Assembly (NCBI GenBank): GCA_033964015.1
Contig: CM066919.1
Location: forward strand, 14,735,646 to 14,799,645
DNA: 64,000 bases
Origin: Scolanthus callimorphus
Taxonomy: Eukaryota; Cnidaria; Anthozoa; Actiniaria; Edwardsiidae
Direction: 5' to 3'
Position numbers and translations under genes: made by a program. The notes beneath the pieces are model-generated. The model did no database searches and was not told the origin of the DNA. It saw only the letters and a program-made list of their open reading frames with translations. Of this stretch, positions 56,049 through 64,000 are shown piece by piece. Numbering within the stretch: the stretch's first letter is position 1; each line of letters opens with the position of its first letter.

Positions 56049-56741
56049 AGAGTGATTTCCCCCTTTATCCTTGCTTTTTTATTATCATTATTATTCCTGT
56101 GTGTGTAAGAGGAATATTCTGCATGCATTTAAAACAATAGTCATAGATGTATTTGACTCAGTGATAGGCTTTGAAATCAATAGTCAAAGTGAGAACTTTT
56201 ACAGTAGCAACGACTAACGACTAACTTTGTGGATTACGCTTCCTACCTAAATTCACCTAAATTCACCTAACGACAATCATATATTTGCCTATATAGTTTT
56301 CTCTTCCCACCATAATCGCCTATTGCTATTTTTTATGTATTGCAAAATCGTTTAAGTTTTTGTCTTTTATTTTTTTTAAGTTTAGCCTTTGAACGTGATG
56401 GCCTCAAACAATCGCCAGATATCCAAAATGGCGGCACCATATCATCTTAGATCCGCCATTTTGGTTGACGTTCTACGCCCATCAAGCACCCTATCCCATA
56501 ATATAGATACATTTTTTTGAATACCGCATTGATACTTATCCATTTGAATTTCACTGGCCGTTAAAATTTGAAAAGAAAAATCGGCGAAAAATTCATTGTA
56601 GAGGTTTGTGTGACAGCTGTCAATCATGACGTCATTTCACCTCTTAAAATGCAAAATCGGCGTTGGCAACAAACAAATTCGGATTTAGCGTAAAATTTTG
56701 CATAAGATTTCACTTGTTGCCAGCTTTTACTAAAAAATGCC
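56049..56741. other. No gene recognised
   Basis: AT-rich. Short tandem CCTAAATTCA pieces at 56247-56270 and an inverted CCAAAATGGCGGCACCAT / ATCCGCCATTTTGG pair at 56425-56464. Confidence 0.4.
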
Positions 56742-58133
56742 GGGAGAGGACAAAACATGGAGTACTACTCCATGGAGTACCCTTTTGGAGTACCCTTTTG
56801 GAGTACCCTTTTGGAGTACCTAAAATGGAGTACCCCTAAAAAGTGCCCATGATCATTTCCATGTACGTACCTTTATTCATTTCAAGCATGAATGCTCATC
56901 GATGTTCAAGTATTAAAGTTCAGCGATTTTGGCCGCCATCTTGAAATTTAGATTGGTACTTCAAGTACGGATCCTGAACTGAAGTGTATCATGTTATGCA
57001 CCAGTCAAAGTAAAAACTTCGACCCCACACCATCACCAGCTATCCGCACCATCACCAGCTATCCGCACCAGCACCAGCTATCCGCACCATCACCAGCTAT
57101 CCACACTATCATCACCTATCCACACCATCACCAGCTATCCATTTTATCACCAGCTATCCACACCAACAGCTATCCACGCTATCACCAGCTATCATCACCT
57201 ATCCACACTATCAACAGCTATCCAAGCCATAGTCACCTATCAACATGCACTATCATCACTATCATGGATAGGTGTCGATAGTGGGGATAGCTGATGATGG
57301 TGTGGATAGTTGGTGATAGTGTGGATAGGTGATGATGGTGTGGATAGGTGATGACAGTATGGATAGGTGATGATGGTGTGGATAGGTGATGATAGTATGG
57401 ATAGCGGATGATGGTGTGGATAGGTGATGATAGTGTGGATAGCTGTTGATATTGTGGATAGGTGATGATAGTGTGGATAGCTGGTGATGGTGCGGAAAGG
57501 TGACGATGATAGTGTGGATTGGTGACGATGGTGTGGATAGGTGATGATGGTGTGGATAGCAGATGATGGTGTGTATAGCAGACGATGGTGTGGATAGCCA
57601 TTGATGGTGTGGATAGCTGTTGATGGTGTGGATAGCTGTTGATGGTGTGGATAGGTGATGATGGTGTGTGGATAGCTGTTGATTGTGTCAATAGGTGATG
57701 ATAACAGGTCAAAACAACCTAGAATTGCATTTGTCTAACACTTAAAAGGTTTTTCTATCAACCTGGAGGATTATTTTGATTATTACGGGCAAATGTGCTG
57801 TGTTTTTACGGTTACAATTTTTACTTATTTTAGCGTGCGAGAACCCCTTTTAATGATGATGCATATGATGATGGTGTGGATAGGTGTGAAGATGTATGTA
57901 GATGTTGTACTAACCGATACTAACATGATGTATACTTGAAGTACCAACCGCTAAATTTCAAGATGGCGGCCAAAATCGCTGAACTTTAATACTTGAACAT
58001 CGATGAGCATTCACGCTTCAAATAAACAAAGGTGCGTACATGGAAATGATCACGGACATTTTTCAGGGGTACTCCATTTTAGGTACTCCAAAGGGTACTC
58101 CATGGAGTAGTACTCCATGTTTTGTCCTCTCCC
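56742..58133. mobile_element. MULE-like foldback capturing a minisatellite, 10-bp target duplication
   Basis: Arms 56742-56975 and 57920-58133 are inverted: GGGAGAGGACAAAACATGGA, TTTTGGCCGCCATCTTGAAA and GATGTTCAAGTATTAAAGTT occur at the left with complements at the right. Flanked by AAAAAATGCC at 56732-56741 and 58134-58143. The left arm has a triplicated CCCTTTTGGAGTA. The core is a two-orientation minisatellite (57020-57715). Very long arms plus a 10-bp duplication fit Mutator-like elements. No ORF with known motifs. Confidence 0.8.
57020..57715. repeat. Head-to-head minisatellite inside the foldback
   Basis: 57020-57250 is built of CACCATCACCAGCTATCCG-like ~18-20 bp units. From about 57262 to 57715 the units are complementary (GTGTGGATAGGTGATGATG). 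The array thus switches strand at about 57255. Variants AGCTGTTGATG and AGCAGATGATG are interspersed. Confidence 0.85.
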
Positions 58134-58544
58134 AAAAAATGCCTCATGAAGTACGATTTTCCGAAAGTTCGTCTAGTCTATAGAGCATTCAGAGGAAACT
58201 TTGAACTTTTCTAAGACGAGCACCCCCGTCTATGTTTATGGGGAGTCCCCCCGGGTTTTATAGCTCTCAAATCATGCGAAGACGATTTTTTTCAGAAAAC
58301 GAAATAGGTAAGACTAGTTCGTCTTACACGTTGTGGTGCAATTCATAGATTCATACTTCTACTCTTCGCATATCATCTTTGACTCGGCCGAATTAATAAT
58401 AAAAGTTCGATACGATTGTATTAGGGTAAACTACCTCGATTGCCCTGCGGCTAGGACACAAAAAACCTCAAATATAAGCACGTCTGAACGGAAAAAAAAA
58501 ACGCGCCAAAGAGTGGTTAAAGTCTAGTGCATTTACACAACATA
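58134..58544. other. No gene recognised
   Basis: Short spacer between two repeat elements, with a CCCCCCGGG tract at 58228-58255 and an A run at 58492. Confidence 0.4.
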
Positions 58545-60273
58545 TAGCTTTTAGCGGAGCTCCAACGGGGGCCGAAGGCGCCCGTGTAGCGGAGCCCCAT
58601 AGCTTCATGCAGGAGAAAAAGGAACAAAAGAAAAGTGTATATGCATCGAACGATTCTGTCATGGACTTCCGGTTTGTGCGTTCGTTCGTTCGTTCGTCCG
58701 GCATGACGTCATCAAAATTAGAAACGTCAATATCTCAAGAAGGCAACAGCGCTAGGTACGTAACCAAACTTGGGTAAGGTTATCAATGAGGCAAGGGGGG
58801 TGCACCACCAAGGTCACGTGACATGACGTCATCGATGACGTCATCAAAACTAGAAAAGTCTATCTCGAGAAGGCAACATCGCTCGGTGACCAAACTTGGG
58901 TGAAGTTATTTCGGAGGCAAGGAGGGTGTACCACCGAGGTCACGTGGCATGACGTCATCGATGATGTAATCAAAATTAGAAAAGCACTTTTTCTGTACCA
59001 ATGACGTCGCGATGACGTCACGAGATGAATCTTTTACAGGACTTATAATTTTCCCTAGCAACGGCCCAAAAAAAATAGGTAAACCAGGGGCAAATTAGAT
59101 GGGGCGTGATACTAGATATGGAAACGTGTCACATCGAATTGGTTTATCAATCTATTTTCAGAAACTGCATCCCGCGAGATCCCGCAGCAATCAGCCAATG
59201 AACGCCCAGGAACGACTAGCCAATGAAAATGCAGCACTTCGTCCGCCCTTCGCGCCTTTTCAAAACGTTTGCAAAGGGAGATGAAATCCACTCTCCTTTT
59301 GCGCTAGTTTTAACAAAGATTTGGACTTAAATGTAGACTAGAATCCAGCGAGTCATCTGAATCAAATGATCTTAGCGATCATGAAAGATGAAAGCGATTG
59401 AGATTGATGGAATGGAGGAATCTTGCAGCGAGGAAGACTGAACTGACTGTTTGAAAAAAGTAGTACGAGCTAGTACGAGCTGGCGGCAAATCTTCACAAT
59501 TACACAAGTGAAATTAAAGCATATCAGAAGAGTTTTCTAGTTTCAAGATTCTCCTACGCTTGTAAGATTCCCATTGGAGTTCAAACAGTGTCAAATAGGA
59601 TCTCATATTGCCATGAATCCAATTGAATTCTCACTATCTGCATAAACTCACGGGCAAATCATTATTTGTTTTCTTTATGACACTGACAGCCTTCACGTAA
59701 AAGCCTTTCTGTGACATTTTTTGTGACAGCCTTTTCTTTTCACAAAAGACAGACCGCAAAAGACTGATCAGTTTTGCATGGAGGTCCAGGGTTTTTAGTT
59801 TCTCTCTGCACCTACTTGGCTGAACATGAAACGTTTTTCTTTTCCCCGCTCTTCATCCGCGTTTGCTTTCGGAGTGTGTTGTTGTTCAAGTGAAAAGCCG
59901 CTTTTTAACCCTAGAAAATGTCTTTTTTGTTATTCTCTTTTAGGGATACATAATCATTGTTGTATGTGTTTCAAGTTACAGATGTCAGAAGTCTAATACT
60001 ATTGTAAACAAAATACAAAAAGTTGTAGATCACAACCGCCGCCATCTTTGGGTGTTTTTCAGGCGGACGTCGGAGAGAACATGTCCCGTTCCCCGCGGGA
60101 TTTGAATCCCGCGGGATCTAATCTAAAAATAGATTGATAAACCAATTCGATGTGACGCATTACAGTATCGAAGAGTCACGCCCCATCTAATTTGCCCCTG
60201 GTAAACCCACCCTCAAACAGAAAAATATGTACCGGGAGCTCCGCTTTTAGCCAGTGGCTAAATCTATATATTA
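58545..60273. mobile_element. TGACGTCA-array foldback family, copy at 58.5 kb, interrupted
   Basis: Left GCTTTTAGCGGAGCTCCAAC, right GGGAGCTCCGCTTTTAGCCA and CTAAATCTATATATTA. Holds about two array units with GGTCACGTGACATGACGTCA and CCAAACTTGGG. The family sequence AACGGCCCAA..AATAGGTAAAC is broken at 59085 by a nested element and resumes as CCCACCCTCAAACAG at 60204. Confidence 0.75.
59085..60200. mobile_element. CAGGG-ended transposon nested in the array element
   Basis: Ends CAGGGGCAAATTAGATGGGG and CCCCATCTAATTTGCCCCTG are inverted over about 78 bp (TCACATCGAATTGGTTTATC on both arms). Flanked by GTAAAC at 59079-59084 and 60201-60206. The uninterrupted relative at 55975-55995 reads AGGTAAACGCACCC, giving a direct empty site. 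1116 bp, no transposase. CCCGCGGGAT palindromes lie near both ends. Confidence 0.85.
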
Positions 60274-61051
60274 TTTAATTTACAGACGATTTTTATCAAC
60301 CTCCGATCACTCCTACGGCAAACGTTGTGCCAGAGTCGCGTCCAGCGCAAACGTCGAGCTTCAGTCGAATTTCTTCTATCGCTAAAAGAATACCGCTTCA
60401 TTGGACTTTATAAAATATCTATTGTTTTGGTTTGGAACGACGCGACTCTGACACGATTCAAAGTAGCCATTGTGACTTCTGGGTTTGGGGTTTAAATAAA
60501 AAGTATACCTAAACAGACGAAACATATAACCACTGAGACTTTCAGTTTCATCCTTTTGCGTCGCGAGCCCAGCTGTATCTAACAACGCCCACATTACCCG
60601 AGATAACCATCATTTCCCACATGCTATATTACAGAGGCTATTAAAACATTTCGATTAGTTTTGTTTGAGAACAAACTGCTAAAGAAATTTGTGAAAACTA
60701 GATTGTCGTGGATTGAGAAGAGGGTAAGAAAATAGGAATAATTTAATGACCATAAATTATTGCGCAATTCATGCTGACGCTGGAGTGAGCGAGTGACAAC
60801 GAGCCCCCACTTTATTTTATGCTTCGTATATGCCAACTTATCCCGCCGTTCCACCTTTCAAAACTGATGTGAGAAACTGCAGAGTTTAGTGAGAAAGCAA
60901 AGACATCGAGACACGTCTTTAGCGACACTACTTAAACCACCGTTTATACGACCGCAAATCAGTTTTATGTGAATGGTTTTTTTTTTTCGTATACGAGAAA
61001 AATAAGAAAACACTTTCTGAGAAATAACATTTCTCGAAGTTTTCTGAGTTA
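60274..61051. other. No gene recognised
   Basis: Weak inverted pairing between 60305-60345 (GTGCCAGAGTCGCGTCC) and 60435-60455 (GACGCGACTCTGACAC). ORFs on the - strand at 60382-60854 have no recognisable motif. Confidence 0.4.
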
Positions 61052-61374
61052 GGCCAGTTTTAGACGTCGAACTTAATTCTTGTCGCCTTTAATGTCAATT
61101 TGCCATTGTTTAATTAGTTAGAGCTATTGTCTTGAGCTCATTTGCATTAGGAACGCCGCACTATCTGCCGTGCAAACGCCGCGCTACTGCCGTGCTAAAT
61201 GGCAATTTTGAATCCTTCCAGCGCTTCTAAAATCAGGGCTGCGATCTTCTCCATTCGCCAGACAGGCTATATTAACCACATAAAATCACTTGTATCGAAA
61301 TTACTTGTTTTTACTGGCTAATAAACCCATTCAATTTAGCGCGACAGAATTAAGTTCGACGTTTAAAACGGGCC
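61052..61374. mobile_element. Harbinger-like MITE
   Basis: GGCCAGTTTTAGACGTCGAA and TTCGACGTTTAAAACGGGCC are inverted, with TTAATTCTGTCGC-type extension on both arms. TTA flanks at 61049-61051 and 61375-61377. Confidence 0.8.
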
Positions 61375-61810
61375 TTAGCCTTCTATCTAAATCTAAATAT
61401 TACTGTGCAAAAACTCCTAATGGATATATGGGAGATCGAGGGGTGTTAGCGTAGAAACTTTTATAATGCAGCAGGCAAGGCTTAAAGTGGTACTAGTACG
61501 AAATCCTTGCCTTGTCGTTTTATTCCATAATCGAGGCTTAGATCACATAAACTAACACTAAGTTGGTCATTTTTACAAAAAGCGGCCGCCATTACTCGCT
61601 CATGATTATTTTCCCATCTTGCTGAGTTGCTGGCGCGGTCGCAGCCGTGGGCTCCAGTATCCACAGGGCTCCCAAACACTCAGCCAACGTTTGCTTCTTT
61701 CACAACATTACCTTACCCGTAAACTTCTCAACTAAAATTCCATATCTTTTCTATGTCTAAATAGCATATTGAATGGCATTTTCACAGAAGGAAGCATTCA
61801 AATTTCGTAC
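61375..61810. other. No gene recognised
   Basis: Unremarkable AT-rich DNA; the 65-codon - strand ORF at 61482-61679 has no known motif. Confidence 0.35.
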
Positions 61811-61912
61811 TAGTGCCCTAGAGTACAGCCGTTTTCAGTGCATGATTTAAGCAAGGCTATTTTGATCTTCACTGCAATTTAATCATGCACTGAAAACGGC
61901 TGTACTCTAGAC
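61811..61912. mobile_element. Hairpin MITE
   Basis: CTAGAGTACAGCCGTTTTCA and TGAAAACGGCTGTACTCTAG form near-perfect arms that continue GTGCATGATT / AATCATGCAC around a ~35 nt loop. Confidence 0.75.
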
Positions 61913-62194
61913 CTATTAAAAATGTTGCACGGGTCATCGGTGAATGATCAGTACTGCCAAGGTCTCCCCTGAGGGGAGGCCATAATTACAGGGATTGTGT
62001 TGCGAAGCATCAAAATAAGGTTCCTCCTAAGGATTTAAGGAAAACCTCAAAGTGTGGAGTGTCCACATTTTGGGAGCACATGCTTTCATTAGGCTGTTTC
62101 TATATGCTAAGTCCACAATCAGAAGAACGAGATTGACCTAGAAAGCGATGCGTCTTTTGGAATATACGGAGGTTAAACCACCGTGGGTATTTTA

Positions 62195-62387
62195 GACCCC
62201 CCGTTTTCAAACGAAAACGGATACTTTTTGCTCCGGATACGGCTATCGTCCACACTACAACGCCGAAAACGATCACCGAAAACGGCGAAAAACAATACGA
62301 AAACGATAATTGTGGACGCAAATCTTTTTGAAAACGGAGCAAAAAGTATCCGCTTTCGTTTAAAAACGGTGTAGTGTGGACGGGGTC
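62195..62387. mobile_element. Harbinger-like MITE
   Basis: GACCCCCCGTTTTC... and ...GTGTGGACGGGGTC are inverted; AAACGGATACTTTTTGCTCC and GAGCAAAAAGTATCCGCTTT match inside. TTA at 62192-62194 and 62388-62390. Confidence 0.75.
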
Positions 62388-62520
62388 TTAGTAGAACGAA
62401 TCATGATGAAATATGAACTGAACACAATGGTGTCCTCTGGGAATGGTTCTTACATGGAGGTATACCCGTGTGTCCCGTCTCTCTCATACACTACACCAAT
62501 CGGAAGAAGAGCTAAACAAC

Positions 62521-62785
62521 CCCCCGGGGCGTCGCTTAGTTGATTTTGACCCCTAAAAGGTACCAACAATGCGTATTTTCCCTCGTAATTTTCTCTCATA
62601 TTTTTTACGAGGGAAAATACTTCAGAAATTCAGGCTGCCAACAAGTGTGATTTGCTACTACTACTGGAAAAAAAATTACACGTTTTCGAATTTTACCCCC
62701 TAAAAGGTACCAGAGGTCTGATTTTAAACCCTAAAAGGTACGACGAGCACCCCCGCCCAAAAAATATCGGAGTTCCTCCCCCGGG
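62521..62785. mobile_element. G/C-tipped MITE with 8-bp target duplication
   Basis: Arms share CCCCTAAAAGGTACC and ACGAGGGAAAATAC with the element at 12339. Tips are CCCCCGGGG and CTCCCCCGGG. TAAACAAC flanks at 62513-62520 and 62786-62793. Confidence 0.75.
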
Positions 62786-62793
62786 TAAACAAC

Positions 62794-63450
62794 ACTGAAA
62801 CAACAACGTAGACGAGAGTGTTAGAAAACTGTAACAGGTTAATATGCTACCTCGTAAAATATGGATTATCGTATCGTATGCTGGATAAATGTTGTTTTTT
62901 TGTTTTCTAAGGTTCATTAACATCTTGTTTTTGCTACGCTAATTCTGACAGATGGATCTAATAGAGTCAATAGAGCTTACTGCCAAATTAGCTTGGGAAG
63001 CATGCAGGAAGATCTAAAATATACAACTACTTATGATATTGCCGTGCGTGTTCTTCTGCCCAATAACATGTGAATTGCGAGAGAGGCGTGACGGTATTTA
63101 GTGATGATCGTCTTTTGTCACACACACGAGATTAAGAACAGGAAGTGCGGTTTGTTATCCAGTTCAAAAACAGTATTTGGTAAGGTGGGGGGTTGGGGAA
63201 ACGAAAAAATTAGGTGCGCACTGAAGTGTTTTACAGATAGTGTAAGACGTTTAGTTCATTCAGGGACACGTCGTCCCTGGTTCATTTTGGACGTTTAGAC
63301 CCGTTTAGACAAAGCCGACACTGATATCGCTAAGATGAACTCCAATATTTTGCAGTACATTTCACAGATTTCCTTCCGTCTTTCACTTTATCATCGACAA
63401 AGATACGTCGTCTGTCGCGTGCTCGATTTATTATAAAGATAGGGCCCTAA
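62794..63450. other. No gene recognised
   Basis: A short hairpin-like AGGGACACGTCGTCCCTGG lies at 63261. No coding motif seen. Confidence 0.35.
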
Positions 63451-63625
63451 TGGTCGCGTGTCGCGGGTCGCGGGTTTGAAGTCGCGTGTCGCGGGTTTGA
63501 AGTCGCGGGTTTGAAAATGGCGCGGGTCTGAAGTCGCGGGTTTGAAAAAGTTGTAGATTTGATGTCGCGGGTTTTTATAAATTTGATTTTTAAATTTTTT
63601 TAAAATTTGATGTCGCGGGTTTTTA
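63451..63625. repeat. TCGCGGGTTTGAAG tandem repeat
   Basis: About ten copies of a 14-17 bp unit (GTCGCGGGTTTGAA, variants GTCGCGTGTCGCGGG and GATGTCGCGGGTTTTTA). The repetitive - strand ORF over it is an artefact. Confidence 0.8.
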
Positions 63626-64000
63626 AAAAATGAGTTCATTATTAGTCCAGTCAATCTATGATTTTCAGTCAAACTAATTGCAAAAGAATTTGTTTCACTG
63701 CAGAATGAAGGCTTTGAGGGACCTTAGTAACATATTAAAAATCCCAAAAAATCCCATCGGTGGAACATCCTGAAATTTAGCAATAAAAATATCAAGCATT
63801 TACCACAGGGTACCCGCGTTGAGAAAAAGCAAAACGATGGTGGAAGTATATTTTGACCATGCCTTTTACGCATTTCTATATGTTTTATGTTTAAACAAAG
63901 GTCATTAGCATGGATAATATATTTTTTTCGTTGATTTTATCATGAGAATTGCTCTTTTGACATACCACAGGGTACCCATCTTGATAATTCACCATTTCTC
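63626..64000. other. No gene recognised
   Basis: AT-rich; ATACCACAGGGTACCC occurs twice in related form (63799 and 63962), spaced about 163 bp, suggesting a short tandem repeat running out of the window. Confidence 0.4.

Noticed and set aside
57233..57712. - strand ORF of 159 codons rich in IHTIITYPHH
   Set aside because: Translation of the ~20-bp minisatellite inside the foldback; no start context or splice support.
63391..63672. - strand ORF rich in RDFKPATRD
   Set aside because: Read-out of the TCGCGGGTTTGAAG tandem repeat.

Overview
This is a eukaryotic nuclear window: intron-rich, AT-rich, with genes scattered among many small transposons. It contains GT-AG introns, MAM-domain modules, a ciliary inner-microtubule protein gene, LINE reverse-transcriptase remnants and dense short inverted-repeat elements. 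Many palindromic repeats carry CCAATCAGAAT-like tips. Together this points to a marine invertebrate, most likely an anthozoan cnidarian (coral or sea anemone). The taxon is an inference from the kind of genes and repeats; no search was run.

Two genes are well supported and converge. On the + strand, four exons between 31206 and 37214 encode a ~188-198 aa protein resembling FAM166C/CIMIP2C, a microtubule inner protein of motile cilia; all splice phases agree. On the - strand, sixteen exons between 54102 and 38750 encode at least five consecutive MAM domains (here A to E) followed by a Ser/Thr-rich tail. Each domain is a symmetrical phase-1 module and all four MAM cysteines are present in each. 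The 5' end lies beyond 54.1 kb and was not found. Domain E carries a 1-nt deletion in a C run, and the D-E intron appears to use a GC donor.

A third, unidentified gene lies at 6.1-9.0 kb (+): a Cys-motif N-terminal part, a conserved-looking ORF with one frameshift, and three downstream exons in matching phase. Weaker exon-like pieces occur at 0.8-1.05 kb (+), 19.6-19.9 kb (+), 23.97-24.59 kb (+, a terminal exon with AATAAA) and 28.97-29.19 kb (-).

Most of the rest is mobile DNA. Elements with identifiable ends and target-site duplications include: MULE-like foldbacks with 9-10 bp duplications (26.1 and 56.7 kb); CAGGG-ended elements with 6-bp duplications (18.2 and 59.1 kb); Harbinger-like MITEs with TAA/TTA duplications (18.9, 28.0, 61.1, 62.2 kb); TTAA foldbacks (47.2, 48.1 kb); G/C-tipped MITEs with 8-bp duplications (12.3, 21.9, 62.5 kb); and a probable solo LTR nested in a terminal-inverted-repeat (TIR) element (42.9 kb). 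A foldback family carrying TGACGTCA-rich tandem arrays occurs at 34.4, 55.0 and 58.5 kb, with fragments at 17.9 and 24.8 kb.

The most unusual locus is the intron at 49456-50541 of the MAM gene. It is almost wholly a ~40-bp minisatellite whose unit resembles the real 5' splice site of the adjoining exon, so about 19 near-perfect decoy donors follow the true one.
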